The notes under the pieces: model-generated
What the model was told of the DNA's origin: nothing
The model's input: the letters and a program-made list of their open reading frames with translations, nothing else
Database searches by the model: none
Position numbers and translations under genes: made by a program
Assembly (NCBI RefSeq): GCF_030527965.1
Contig: NZ_JAUMZU010000002.1
Coordinates: 124,001-188,000, forward strand
From: Neisseria sp.
GTDB lineage: Bacteria > Pseudomonadota > Gammaproteobacteria > Burkholderiales > Neisseriaceae
Reading direction: 5' to 3'
DNA length: 64,000 bases
Part shown: piece by piece, positions 43,229-51,905 of the stretch
How the letters are laid out: every line of letters starts with the position of its first letter
Position numbering within the stretch: the first letter of the stretch is position 1

Positions 43229-43343
43229 TTGTTGATGCTTTTGAAATGCAGATAATTAATATCGGAATAAGCTGCTAAGCCAATGTTTATGGCACATTTG
43301 AACCGATTATTCTTAAACGGTTTCTTTTTATAAAAAATCAAAC

Positions 43344-43349
43344 TATAAT
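43344..43349 (+). promoter_or_regulatory. -10 box of fba
   Basis: Consensus TATAAT 50 bases before the fba start, within an AT-rich region; the -35 is not clear. Confidence 0.55.
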
Positions 43350-43398
43350 CGGTCTGGCTTTATTTATTACATTTAATTACAAAACAGGAGACTCCTCA

Positions 43399-44463
43399 AT
43401 GGCTCTCGTATCCATGCGTCAACTTCTCGACCACGCCGCCGAAAACAGCTATGGCCTGCCTGCCTTTAATGTGAATAATCTTGAACAGATGCGCGCCATT
43501 ATGGAAGCCGCAGACCAAACCGGTGCCCCCGTTATCGTTCAGGCCAGTGCCGGCGCCCGCAAATATGCCGGTGCACCTTTTTTACGCCACCTGATTCTGG
43601 CTGCGGTGGAAGAATTTCCGCATATTCCCGTGGTGATGCACCAAGATCACGGCGCATCGCCTGATGTGTGTCAACGTTCCATTCAGCTGGGTTTTTCGTC
43701 TGTGATGATGGACGGCTCGCTGTTGGAAGACGGTAAAACGCCATCAACCTATGAATATAATGTCGACGTAACCCGCCGCGTGGTGGAATTTTCTCATGCT
43801 TGCGGGGTGTCGGTTGAAGGTGAGATTGGCGTGCTGGGCAATCTAGAAACCGGCGAGGCAGGAGAAGAAGACGGCGTAGGTGCTGTGGGTAAGCTTTCTC
43901 ATGATCAAATGCTGACCAGCGTGGAGGATGCCACCCGTTTTGTGAAAGATACCGGTGTGGATGCGCTGGCGATTGCCATCGGCACCAGCCATGGCGCCTA
44001 TAAATTCAGCCGTAAGCCTACCGGCGACGTGCTGCGTATCGACCGTATCAAAGAAATTCATGAAGCCTTGCCGAACACGCATTTGGTGATGCACGGTTCC
44101 AGCTCCGTGCCGCAAGAATGGTTGAAAATCATCAATGAATACGGCGGTGCCATTGGCGAAACCTACGGCGTGCCGGTGGAAGAAATTGTGGAAGGCATCA
44201 AGCACGGCGTGCGCAAAGTGAATATTGATACCGACTTGCGCTTGGCTTCAACCGGTGCAATCCGCAGATTTATGGCGGAAAATCCGGCTGAGTTCGACCC
44301 GCGCAAATATCTGGCGAAAACGGTGGAAGCGATGAAACAAGTGTGTATCGACCGTTATCTCGCCTTCGGCTGCGAAGGCCAAGGCGCTAAAATCAAGCCG
44401 GTTTCGTTGGAGAAAATGGCCAATCGTTACGCTAAAGGCGAATTGAACCAAATCGTTAAATAA
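43399..44463 (+). CDS. fba: Class II fructose-bisphosphate aldolase
   Basis: A 354-residue zinc aldolase. It has [10 protein letters not shown] near the N-terminus, the H-Q-D-H-G zinc motif, V-E-G-E-I-G-V-L-G, the second zinc histidine in G-T-S-H-G-A-Y-K and a third in V-M-H-G-S-S, and V-N-I-D-T-D-L. It splits fructose-1,6-bisphosphate in glycolysis and runs in reverse in gluconeogenesis, the main route in Neisseria. AGGAG RBS. Confidence 0.97.
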   Translation: MALVSMRQLLDHAAENSYGLPAFNVNNLEQMRAIMEAADQTGAPVIVQASAGARKYAGAPFLRHLILAAVEEFPHIPVVMHQDHGASPDVCQRSIQLGFSSVMMDGSLLEDGKTPSTYEYNVDVTRRVVEFSHACGVSVEGEIGVLGNLETGEAGEEDGVGAVGKLSHDQMLTSVEDATRFVKDTGVDALAIAIGTSHGAYKFSRKPTGDVLRIDRIKEIHEALPNTHLVMHGSSSVPQEWLKIINEYGGAIGETYGVPVEEIVEGIKHGVRKVNIDTDLRLASTGAIRRFMAENPAEFDPRKYLAKTVEAMKQVCIDRYLAFGCEGQGAKIKPVSLEKMANRYAKGELNQIVK

Positions 44464-44492
44464 ACCTTTAAAGCAACCTTTCGATTGCAATA

Positions 44493-44526
44493 AAATGCCT
44501 GTCTGAACTTTTTCAGACAGGCATTT
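44493..44526 (+). terminator. DUS-pair terminator after fba
   Basis: TGCCTGTCTGAA (44496-44507) and its complement (44512-44523) with a 4-nt loop, 30 bases after the stop. Confidence 0.85.
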
Positions 44527-44630
44527 GAATATAAGCGTTAACATAAAAGACAAGATAAAATATCAGGAAGCCTTTGCAAACAGGCATGTTTAGATTGAAA
44601 ATACCGTATCAGCCTTTAACAGGAATATTT

Positions 44631-45125
44631 ATGAACAAATCTTTATTGGCGTTGGCCGCCGCACTGTGGTTGAGCGCTTGCAGCCAAGGTGAAACTCAAA
44701 CCGCCGCCTCTGCCGCCTCTGCTGTTTCTTCCGCTGCCTCCGCGCCGAAACCGGTAGCTGCGGCTGCTTCTGCGGCATCGGCCGCTTCCGACAGTTGGGT
44801 TACCGATAACGGCGAAAAAACCAATGCGATACCCCAATCGACTTCGGCATCCCAAGCTTCTGCCCCGGTTGCCGCGGCCAGCAGCGCCGCACCGAAAATG
44901 CCGGCACCAGCTGCAAAACCGACGGACACCAAACTGACGGCCGCCTGTGAAAAATTGGTTGATCGGATGAGCCGTTGCTATGACCGTTTGCCTGCCGAAT
45001 CGGCAGGCGAGATGAAAGCCACGTTAGCCGAAGTGCGTACTTCTTTGGCAGGAACCGACGAGAATACGTGCAAAAATATGTCGGAAGAATTCAACGGGAC
45101 CGCCGCTGCTTTGGGTTGCGAATAA
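44631..45125 (+). CDS. Ala/Ser-rich lipoprotein with a C-terminal four-cysteine domain
   Basis: A 164-residue lipoprotein. The signal MNKSLLALAAALWLSAC ends in an L-S-A-C lipobox. About 90 residues of Ala/Ser/Pro-rich linker follow, with many S-A-A-S-A repeats. The last 60 residues form a compact helical domain with four cysteines (A-A-C-E-K-L, S-R-C-Y-D, N-T-C-K-N, L-G-C-E), probably two disulfides in the periplasm. A DUF5339-type domain is possible but not certain. The ATG at 44631 follows AGGAATATTT; an ORF from 44574 would add a non-signal tail. Confidence 0.8.
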   Translation: MNKSLLALAAALWLSACSQGETQTAASAASAVSSAASAPKPVAAAASAASAASDSWVTDNGEKTNAIPQSTSASQASAPVAAASSAAPKMPAPAAKPTDTKLTAACEKLVDRMSRCYDRLPAESAGEMKATLAEVRTSLAGTDENTCKNMSEEFNGTAAALGCE

Positions 45126-45134
45126 GCAAGACCC

Positions 45135-45166
45135 AATGCCTGTCTGAAAATGTTCAGACAGGCATT
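45135..45166 (+). terminator. DUS-pair terminator after the Cys-domain lipoprotein gene
   Basis: TGCCTGTCTGAA (45137-45148) and its complement (45153-45164), 4-nt loop, 10 bases after the stop. Confidence 0.8.
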
Positions 45167-45195
45167 CTCGTAAGGAAATCAACCGAGCTGCCAAG

Positions 45196-45204
45196 TGCTA
45201 TAAT
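45196..45204 (+). promoter_or_regulatory. Extended -10 promoter of map
   Basis: TGCTATAAT with consensus hexamer at 45199-45204, 36 bases before map. It is the same arrangement as for ppa. Confidence 0.7.
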
Positions 45205-45239
45205 AGCCGGCGTTTTGCCAATAAATTCAGAGAAATAAT

Positions 45240-46016
45240 ATGTCCATCATTATCAAAACACCCGAAGAAATCGAGAAAATGCGCGAACTCGGCCGCTTGG
45301 CCGCCGAAGCACTGGATTATATCGGCCAGTTTGTCCGCCCCGGCGTTACAACAAATGAAATCGACAAACTGATTTATGATTACCATGTCAACGAGCAAGG
45401 CGGTTATCCGGCGCCCCTGAATTACGGTAACCCGCCATACCCGAAATCTTGCTGTACTTCGATTAACCACGTTATCTGCCATGGCATCCCCGATGATAAG
45501 CCTTTAAAAAACGGTGATATTCTCAATATCGACGTGACCATCAAAAAAGACGGTTTTCATGGCGACTCAAGCCGCATGTTTGCCGTAGGCAAAATCAGCC
45601 CTCAGGCACAGCGCCTGATTGATGTTACCCATCAATCCATGATGGCCGGCATCGAGGCCGTTCGCCCCGGCGCTACGCTGGGCGATGTCGGTTATGCCTG
45701 TCAGCAGGTGGCGGAAAACGCCGGTTATTCGGTGGTGCAGGAGTTTTGCGGCCACGGTATCGGCCGCGGTTTTCATGAGGAACCGCAGGTGCTGCATTAT
45801 GGCAAGAAAGGTCAAGGCACGGTGCTCAAACCGGGCATGATTTTCACTATAGAACCGATGATAAACCAAGGTAAACGCCATTTGCGGATTCTGGCCGACG
45901 GCTGGACAGTGGTCACGAAAGACCGCTCGCTTTCCGCTCAATGGGAGCATGAAGTGCTGGTTACCAATACCGGTTATGAGATTTTAACCGTCAGTCCGGC
46001 CTCCGGTAAGCCTTAA
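45240..46016 (+). CDS. map: Methionine aminopeptidase, type I
   Basis: A 258-residue metallopeptidase. It has I-N-H-V-I-C-H-G-I-P, the metal ligands in D-V-T-I-K-K-D-G-F-H-G-D, G-H-G-I-G-R-G-F-H-E-E-P and F-T-I-E-P-M, and a final glutamate in Q-W-E-H-E-V-L. It removes the initiator Met from nascent proteins. Length and motifs are typical. Confidence 0.97.
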   Translation: MSIIIKTPEEIEKMRELGRLAAEALDYIGQFVRPGVTTNEIDKLIYDYHVNEQGGYPAPLNYGNPPYPKSCCTSINHVICHGIPDDKPLKNGDILNIDVTIKKDGFHGDSSRMFAVGKISPQAQRLIDVTHQSMMAGIEAVRPGATLGDVGYACQQVAENAGYSVVQEFCGHGIGRGFHEEPQVLHYGKKGQGTVLKPGMIFTIEPMINQGKRHLRILADGWTVVTKDRSLSAQWEHEVLVTNTGYEILTVSPASGKP

Positions 46017-46034
46017 ATAGGCTGAAAATGCTAA

Positions 46035-46064
46035 AAACGCTGCCCGTATTATCTGGCAGCGTTT
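46035..46064 (+). terminator. Terminator of map
   Basis: AAACGCTGCC (46035-46044) pairs with GGCAGCGTTT (46055-46064), 10 bp with a 10-nt loop, then ATTTATTT. No DUS. Confidence 0.8.
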
Positions 46065-46326
46065 ATTTATTTGTCGTAATAAAATGCTAAAAAAATGCTA
46101 TTTGCATTATCAATGTGCCATTTGATTTACAATCTTGCAGTTTGTTCCATTTCTCACACAACTTTATCTGTGTTTGCGTTAAGTATCTATAATTTTATTC
46201 GATTACTGTTGAAATTATTTGGCAAGACCCTATACTGCATACGCATAATTCGCATCACAAATAAAAACGACTTTCTACAATAATAAAGAATTGCCAATCA
46301 CATAGTTAAATAAGGAAACGTATCAA
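46065..46326. other. AT-rich upstream region of the XRE gene
   Basis: A sigma-70-like promoter reads TTGAAA (46209-46214), a 16-bp spacer and TATACT (46231-46236), about 90 bases before the gene. The rest is AT-rich with short direct repeats of ATGCTA near 46083-46100. Confidence 0.55.
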
Positions 46327-46617
46327 ATGGCTAATTTTGAAAAAATAGATAATATACGCGACATTCGTCGCAGTTTGGGCATGAACCAAGTGGAATTCTG
46401 GAGCAAACTGGGGGTAACTCAGTCTGGCGGTTCCCGTTATGAATCAGGCAGAAATATGCCTAAACCCGTGCGTGAGCTTTTGCGCTTGGTCCATATTGAA
46501 AAAGTGGATTTGGGTAAAGTTAACAGCGATGATTTGGCTGTGGCTTCTATGTTGAAGGAGAGAAATCCTGAGCTTTACGAGCAATTGCTTGTGGAAGCTC
46601 GCTCTAGAAAATCATAG
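46327..46617 (+). CDS. XRE-family helix-turn-helix regulator
   Basis: A 96-residue protein. The N-terminal half is a Cro/CI-type HTH (I-R-R-S-L-G-M-N-Q-V-E-F-W-S-K-L-G-V-T-Q-S, then S-R-Y-E-S-G-R-N-M-P). The tail (about 60-96) is helical and charged. No partner toxin gene is next to it. Its promoter region is AT-rich compared with neighbours. Function and targets are unknown; autoregulation is likely by analogy with the family. Confidence 0.85.
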   Translation: MANFEKIDNIRDIRRSLGMNQVEFWSKLGVTQSGGSRYESGRNMPKPVRELLRLVHIEKVDLGKVNSDDLAVASMLKERNPELYEQLLVEARSRKS

Positions 46618-46637
46618 TTTGCACTTTATCTTTAAGT

Positions 46638-46683
46638 ATTCAGACAGGCATTTCCGTTTTGGAAATCCTGTCTGAATTTTTTT
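46638..46683 (+). terminator. DUS-derived terminator after the XRE gene
   Basis: ATTCAGACAGGCATTTCC faces GGAAATCCTGTCTGAAT (46661-46677) with one bulged C, followed by TTTTTTT. The right arm is a DUS that lost one base. Confidence 0.8.
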
Positions 46684-46783
46684 GTAAAACCGGCGGAGTG
46701 CTTTTGCAAACCTTGTCGGCATAAGGGGCAAACCTATATAATTATTCGTTAAATTTTTTACTGGATTTACAGCGAAACCCGCC

Positions 46784-49618
46784 ATGTTAAACAAATACAA
46801 TCCCGCCGAAATCGAAGCCAAGCATTATCAAAATTGGCAAGCCCAAGGTTATTTTCAGCCCGATATGGCTGCCGAAGAATCTTTTTCCATTCAATTGCCG
46901 CCACCCAATGTAACCGGTACGTTGCACATGGGCCATGCGTTCAACCAAACCATTATGGACGGCCTTACCCGCTATTATCGCATGAAGGGCCGCAACACCT
47001 GCTGGATTCCCGGCACCGACCATGCGGGCATTGCGACGCAGATTGTGGTTGAGCGCCAGTTGGCCGCGCAGGGCGTCAGCCGTCATGATTTGGGGCGGGC
47101 AGCCTTTCTGGATAAGGTTTGGGAATGGAAAAACGTATCCGGCGGCACCATCACAGAGCAGATGCGCCGCATGGGCTGCTCGGCCGATTGGCAACGCGAA
47201 TACTTCACGATGGATGATACGCGCGCGAAAGTGGTTACCGAAGTGTTCGTTCGCCTGTTTGAACAAGGTTTGATTTACCGCGGAAAACGCTTGGTAAACT
47301 GGGATCCCGTGCTTGGCACCGCCGTTTCCGATTTGGAAGTGGAAAGTGTGGAAGAGCAGGGCTCGATGTGGCATATCCGTTATCCTTTGGCTGATTGCCC
47401 GGATGAGGCCATGATTGTGGCAACAACCCGTCCGGAAACATTATTGGGCGATGTGGCGGTAGCCGTTAATCCCGAAGATGAACGTTACGCCCGTTTCATC
47501 GGCAAAGAGCTGTTGTTGCCGTTGACGGGGCGCAGAATTCCCGTGATTGCGGATGAATATGTGGAAAAAGATTTCGGCACCGGCTGCGTCAAAATCACGC
47601 CGGCGCATGATTTTAACGATTATGAAGTCGGCAAACGTCATGATACGAAGTTAATCAACGTATTCGATTTGGAAGCAAAAATATTGGGTGAAGCCGAAGT
47701 ATTCGATTACAAAGGCGAAATTCAGACAGGCATTGCTTTGCCGGCGGCTTATGTTGGCTTGGATCGCTTCGCCGCCCGTAAGCAGATGGTGGCCGATTTG
47801 GAAGCGCAGGGGCTTTTGGTTGAAGTAAAGCCGCATACCTTGATGACGCCGAAAGGCGACCGCACCGGCTCGGTAATTGAGCCTATGCTGACCAGCCAGT
47901 GGTTCGTTGCTATGTCTGCCGCACCGAACGGCGGCGAGCCGGAAAGCGAATTCAAGGGCATGAGTTTGGCTCAGAAAGCGAAACATGCGGTAGACAGCGG
48001 CCAGGTGCGTTTTATTCCTGAAAACTGGGTTAATACATACAACCAATGGATGAACAATATCCAAGACTGGTGCATTTCGCGCCAGCTTTGGTGGGGTCAT
48101 CAGATTCCTGCTTGGTATGATGTGGAAGGCAATTGTTACGTTGCCCGCAGTCAGCATGAAGCGGAGCAACTGGCAGGCAAAAACGGCCTTACCCGCGATG
48201 AAGACGTTTTGGATACTTGGTTTTCTTCTGCGCTTGTGCCGTTTTCCACCTTGGGCTGGCCTGCCGAAACGCCTGAGCTAAAAGCCTTTTTGCCAAGTAA
48301 CGTTTTGGTTACCGGCTACGAAATCATCTTTTTCTGGGTGGCCAGAATGATTATGATGACTACCCATTTTACCGGCAAAGTGCCGTTTAAAGACGTTTAT
48401 ATCCACGGCATGGTGCGCGACCATGAAGGCAAAAAAATGTCGAAATCCGAGGGCAATGTGATTGATCCGGTGGATTTGATTGACGGAATCGATCTCGAAA
48501 GCCTGTTGGTAAAACGCACCACGGGTTTACGCCGGCCGGAAAAAGCGCCGCAAGTGAAGAAGGCTACGGAGAAGCTGTTTCCGGAAGGCATTCCGGTGTT
48601 TGGCACCGATGCTTTGCGTTTTACCATGGCGAGCTATGCAAGTCTTGGCCGCAGCATTAATTTTGATTTCAAACGGGCCGAGGGTTATCGCAATTTCTGC
48701 AATAAATTGTGGAATGCCACCAATTTCGTGCTGATGAATACGGAAGGGCAGGATTGCGGTACCGACGAAACTTTGCCGCGTGCGTATACTTTTGTCGATC
48801 AATGGATGATTGGCCGCTTACAGCAAGTGGAAGCCGCCGTTACCGAGGCTTTCGATACTTACCGCTTTGATTTGGCGGCGCAAACGCTGTATGAATTTGT
48901 GTGGAACGAATATTGCGATTGGTATATCGAATTGGCCAAGGTGCAATTGCAAACCGGTTGCCCGACCACGCAGCGTACCACCCGAGCTACGTTGCTGCGT
49001 GTGTTGGAAGCTGCGCTGCGGCTGTTGCATCCGATTATTCCGTTTATTACCGAGGAATTGTGGCAAACGGTTGCGCCTTTATGCGGTCGGAAAATCGCCG
49101 ACAGCATTATGTTGGCTAAATTCCCGCAAGCCGATGCCGAGAAGATTGCACCTGCCGCTTTTGAAAAAATGGACGTTTTGAAAGGTTTGGTCGAATCGGT
49201 GCGCAACCTGAGAGGCGAGATGGGTTTGGGCCCGGGGGTAAAAGCACCGTTGTTTATCGAAGGCGGTAAAGATTTGGAGGCATTTTTAAAATATTTGCCC
49301 GCGCTTACCCGCTTGACCGAAGCCACGCTGGTAGAGAAATTACCGGAAGGGGAAGATGCGCCGGTATCGGTATGCAAAGAAGCCCGAAACGCCCGTTTGA
49401 TGTTGAAGGTGGAAATCGACAAGGCCGCGGAAACCGCCCGTTTAAGCAAAGAGGCGGAAAAGCTACAAAAAGCATTGGATAAAATCAACGCCAAATTGAG
49501 TAAACCGGGTTATATCGAAAAGGCGCCTGCGCATTTGGTGGAAAAAGACCAAGCGGAGCTGGCTGATTTGCAGGATAAAATGGCCAAGGTTACGGCGCAG
49601 TTGGCGAAGTTGGGCTGA
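46784..49618 (+). CDS. valS: Valine-tRNA ligase
   Basis: A 944-residue class I synthetase of normal length. It has the HIGH motif as [12 protein letters not shown], the CP1 editing domain, [11 protein letters not shown] near the catalytic core, K-M-S-K-S-E-G-N for KMSKS, and the C-terminal coiled-coil tRNA arm ([14 protein letters not shown]). A DUS at 47721-47732 lies in frame and encodes E-I-Q-T-G-I-A. Between the KMSKS and the anticodon domain there is a K-R-T-T-G-L-R-R-P insertion typical of the Neisseria enzyme. Confidence 0.97.
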   Translation: MLNKYNPAEIEAKHYQNWQAQGYFQPDMAAEESFSIQLPPPNVTGTLHMGHAFNQTIMDGLTRYYRMKGRNTCWIPGTDHAGIATQIVVERQLAAQGVSRHDLGRAAFLDKVWEWKNVSGGTITEQMRRMGCSADWQREYFTMDDTRAKVVTEVFVRLFEQGLIYRGKRLVNWDPVLGTAVSDLEVESVEEQGSMWHIRYPLADCPDEAMIVATTRPETLLGDVAVAVNPEDERYARFIGKELLLPLTGRRIPVIADEYVEKDFGTGCVKITPAHDFNDYEVGKRHDTKLINVFDLEAKILGEAEVFDYKGEIQTGIALPAAYVGLDRFAARKQMVADLEAQGLLVEVKPHTLMTPKGDRTGSVIEPMLTSQWFVAMSAAPNGGEPESEFKGMSLAQKAKHAVDSGQVRFIPENWVNTYNQWMNNIQDWCISRQLWWGHQIPAWYDVEGNCYVARSQHEAEQLAGKNGLTRDEDVLDTWFSSALVPFSTLGWPAETPELKAFLPSNVLVTGYEIIFFWVARMIMMTTHFTGKVPFKDVYIHGMVRDHEGKKMSKSEGNVIDPVDLIDGIDLESLLVKRTTGLRRPEKAPQVKKATEKLFPEGIPVFGTDALRFTMASYASLGRSINFDFKRAEGYRNFCNKLWNATNFVLMNTEGQDCGTDETLPRAYTFVDQWMIGRLQQVEAAVTEAFDTYRFDLAAQTLYEFVWNEYCDWYIELAKVQLQTGCPTTQRTTRATLLRVLEAALRLLHPIIPFITEELWQTVAPLCGRKIADSIMLAKFPQADAEKIAPAAFEKMDVLKGLVESVRNLRGEMGLGPGVKAPLFIEGGKDLEAFLKYLPALTRLTEATLVEKLPEGEDAPVSVCKEARNARLMLKVEIDKAAETARLSKEAEKLQKALDKINAKLSKPGYIEKAPAHLVEKDQAELADLQDKMAKVTAQLAKLG
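47721..47732 (-). repeat. DUS inside valS
   Basis: An exact TTCAGACAGGCA read in frame as I-Q-T-G-I. Confidence 0.85.
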
Positions 49619-49633
49619 TTGCTGTTGCATTAA

Positions 49634-49666
49634 AAATGCCTATCTGAAATATTCAGACAGGCATTT
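49634..49666. terminator. Terminator between valS and luxS with a mutated DUS arm
   Basis: TGCCTATCTGAA (49637-49648) pairs with TTCAGACAGGCA (49652-49663). One G-to-A change in the left arm breaks the DUS and leaves an A-C mismatch in the stem. The genes converge. Confidence 0.8.
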
Positions 49667-49682
49667 TGTTTGCCGGTTAAGT

Positions 49683-50189
49683 TTAAGCGTTTAACAGGCG
49701 CTCATCCAGTGTCAAATCTTCGTTTTTATTGACTTGGATTTTGCGTGTCAGCACGTTGCGGGCGATGTCTTGCGCTTCGGCGAGCGAGTGCATGTGGTAG
49801 GTACCGCATTGGTATTCGTTGAGCTCGGGAATGCGCGTTTGGTCTTGCACATTTAATACGTCTTGCATCGAAGCAAGCCATGCGGCGGCAACGGTTTGCT
49901 CGTCGGGCGTGCCGATTAGGCTCATGTAAAAGCCGGTGCGGCAGCCCATCGGCGAAATATCGATGATTTCGACATCGCTGCCGTTTAGGTGGTCGCGCAT
50001 GAAACCTGCAAACAGGTGTTCCAGCGTGTGAATGCCTTTTTCGGGCAGGATTTCCTGATTCGGAATACAAAAGCGCAAATCGTAAACGGTAATGCTATCG
50101 CCTTTCGGGGTACGCATGGTTTTGGCAATGCGCACGGCAGGCGCGTGCATGCGGGTATGGTCGACTTTGAAGCTATCGAGTAAAGGCAT
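49683..50189 (-). CDS. luxS: S-ribosylhomocysteine lyase LuxS
   Basis: A 168-residue metalloenzyme with the H-T-L-E-H zinc motif (His54-His58), F-C-I-P-N and S-P-M-G-C-R-T-G-F with the catalytic Cys83. It cleaves S-ribosylhomocysteine to homocysteine and DPD, the precursor of autoinducer-2, in the activated methyl cycle. Neisseria use it mainly for methyl recycling. The length is normal. Confidence 0.97.
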   Translation of the reverse strand: MPLLDSFKVDHTRMHAPAVRIAKTMRTPKGDSITVYDLRFCIPNQEILPEKGIHTLEHLFAGFMRDHLNGSDVEIIDISPMGCRTGFYMSLIGTPDEQTVAAAWLASMQDVLNVQDQTRIPELNEYQCGTYHMHSLAEAQDIARNVLTRKIQVNKNEDLTLDERLLNA

Positions 50190-50231
50190 GATATGTCCTT
50201 TTTTGGGGTGGTATTTGAAAAACGGATACTG

Positions 50232-50274
50232 AAGCCTGCCTGAAAATCTTGTGCGTGCTTTTCAGACAGGCATT
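50232..50274 (-). repeat. Imperfect inverted DUS pair between sspB and luxS
   Basis: AGCCTGCCTGAA (50233-50244) and the exact TTCAGACAGGCA (50261-50272) flank a 16-nt loop. It lies 15 bases after the sspB stop and may terminate it. Confidence 0.6.
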
Positions 50275-50288
50275 ATGCAAGAGGCAGG

Positions 50289-50693
50289 CTATTTTACCAG
50301 TTTGAGGCCTTTTTTCTTGGTTTCGCCGCTTTCGGGTTCGGCGGGCTTGTCGGCAGGCGGATTTTTTTCTGCCGCTGGCTGCCAAGGCTCAACTTCAAAC
50401 CCCATGCCTTCGCCGCTTTCCCTCCCGAAAATGCTGATTACATGACCTACCGGTATCCAGATTTCATGCGCTACGCCGCCGAAGCGGGCGGAAAAGTTGA
50501 TCCATTCGTTATCAATGTGAACATCTGGGCTGGCGGTGGGGCCGATGTTTAAAACGATTTCATTGTCGCGCACATATTGCATCGGCACGCGCGTATGTTC
50601 GTTTACCCATGCAACGATATGGGGCGTTTGGCTGTTGTCGAGACACCATTCATAGAGGGCGCGCAACAGATAGGGTTTGGTGCTGGCGGTCAT
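50289..50693 (-). CDS. sspB: ClpXP protease specificity-enhancing factor SspB
   Basis: A 134-residue adaptor. It has P-Y-L-L-R-A-L-Y-E-W, the substrate-groove block I-V-L-N-I-G-P-T-A, W-I-N-F-S-A-R-F-G-G, and H-E-I-W-I-P-V-G-H-V. A charged linker ends in a ClpX-binding K-G-L-K-L-V-K tail. SspB delivers ssrA-tagged proteins to ClpXP. It lies 47 bases downstream of sspA. Confidence 0.94.
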   Translation of the reverse strand: MTASTKPYLLRALYEWCLDNSQTPHIVAWVNEHTRVPMQYVRDNEIVLNIGPTASPDVHIDNEWINFSARFGGVAHEIWIPVGHVISIFGRESGEGMGFEVEPWQPAAEKNPPADKPAEPESGETKKKGLKLVK

Positions 50694-50740
50694 GGCGGTT
50701 GCTCCTTGGCGGGCAAGCGGGGCTGGCCCGAGGGTTTGGG

Positions 50741-51346
50741 TTAACGGCGCATTGCTTTTTCGGCAGGGGTAAGCGCTTCGATAAAGGCTTCCCGTTGGAA
50801 AATTCGCTCTGCATATTTGAGCAGAGGTGCGGCGGATTTGCCCAGTTTGATTTCATAGTGGTTCAGGCGCCACAACAAGGGGGCAAGGGCAACGTCGATC
50901 ATTGAAAATTCATCGCCCAATATGTATTTGTTTTTACTGAAAGCCGGCGCGAGAATGGTCAGGCCGTTTGCAATTGCTTCGCGTGCTTTGGTATGCTCTT
51001 TGGGGTGGGTTTCCGGGTCTTCCAATACATGAACGTGGTTGAATAGCTCTTTTTCCATGCGAAACAGCACCAAACGGCCGCGGCCGCGCATCACCGGATC
51101 GCCCGGCATCAATTGCGGGTGGGGAAAGCGTTCGTCTATGTATTCGTTGATGATGTTGGATTCGTGCAGAATCAGGTCGCGCTCCACCAATACCGGCACT
51201 TCGTTGTAAGGGTTCATAACGGCAAGGTCTTCGGGCTTGTTAAATACGTCGACATCTTTGATTTCGAAATCCATGCCTTTTTCATATAAAACAAAGCGGC
51301 AGCGGTGGCTGAACGGGCAGGTAATGCCGGAATATAAAATCATCAT
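50741..51346 (-). CDS. sspA: Stringent starvation protein A
   Basis: A 201-residue glutathione-S-transferase-like protein that binds RNA polymerase and alters sigma-70 promoter use under stress. The thioredoxin-fold N-terminus has Y-S-G-I-T-C-P-F-S-H-R-C-R and N-P-Y-N-E-V-P-V-L, followed by a helical C-terminal domain. The ATG at 51346 with AGGAG 9 bases upstream gives the family length; an open frame to 51469 adds nothing conserved. The sspA-sspB operon is standard. Confidence 0.94.
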   Translation of the reverse strand: MMILYSGITCPFSHRCRFVLYEKGMDFEIKDVDVFNKPEDLAVMNPYNEVPVLVERDLILHESNIINEYIDERFPHPQLMPGDPVMRGRGRLVLFRMEKELFNHVHVLEDPETHPKEHTKAREAIANGLTILAPAFSKNKYILGDEFSMIDVALAPLLWRLNHYEIKLGKSAAPLLKYAERIFQREAFIEALTPAEKAMRR

Positions 51347-51560
51347 GGCAAGAAGCTCCTGAAATGGTTTGGCTATGACGGGCAAACCCATCAGTAGTAT
51401 GGGTTTGCCCGTCAGTGCAGAAAGGAAAATATAAGTAAGTATAATATTTTTACGTGAAAAAACCAACAAATTGATTATAAGTTAATATTTTTATTAGGTA
51501 TTTCTTGATTTTTTGAATTTTGGTTTTCGTGCGGACACGTTTTCACGCTGGCATTGTTTT

Positions 51561-51821
51561 CTATTTTTGCCACCAGAAAAGTGCGGCATAACACCAGCCG
51601 ACAACGTCGGCCAGCCACAGGATGAGGTGAAAAACGGGAAAGCGCAGCATGCTGAGGCCGAGGCGGTCGGCGGCGCTCTTGGCTTTTTCGCCAAGGAAGT
51701 TGCCTTTATCGCTTTGATCTAGGGTAATCAGATTCAGCCAGATGCTGCCCCATATGATGGTAATCAAAAACCAGACAAACAAAAGGGCGGCGGTGGCGAG
51801 TGATAAAAGTGAGAAGTGCAT
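51561..51821 (-). CDS. Small membrane protein of unknown function
   Basis: An 86-residue protein with two hydrophobic segments (about 5-32 and 60-83), a short charged loop between and a final W-W-Q-K. I do not recognise the family. It is the next gene downstream of glnE with a DUS-derived hairpin between. Confidence 0.65.
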   Translation of the reverse strand: MHFSLLSLATAALLFVWFLITIIWGSIWLNLITLDQSDKGNFLGEKAKSAADRLGLSMLRFPVFHLILWLADVVGWCYAALFWWQK

Positions 51822-51858
51822 GATGTATTTGTGGATTTAAGTGAGTTGCCTGTTTTGA

Positions 51859-51898
51859 TGCCTGTCTGAAAGCAAGGCGCGGTTTTTTCAGGCAGGCA
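51859..51898. repeat. DUS-derived inverted pair after glnE
   Basis: TGCCTGTCTGAA (51859-51870) and TTCAGGCAGGCA (51887-51898) pair with one G-U across a 16-nt loop. Probably the glnE terminator on the minus strand. Confidence 0.7.
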
Positions 51899-51905
51899 TC
51901 GTGGT

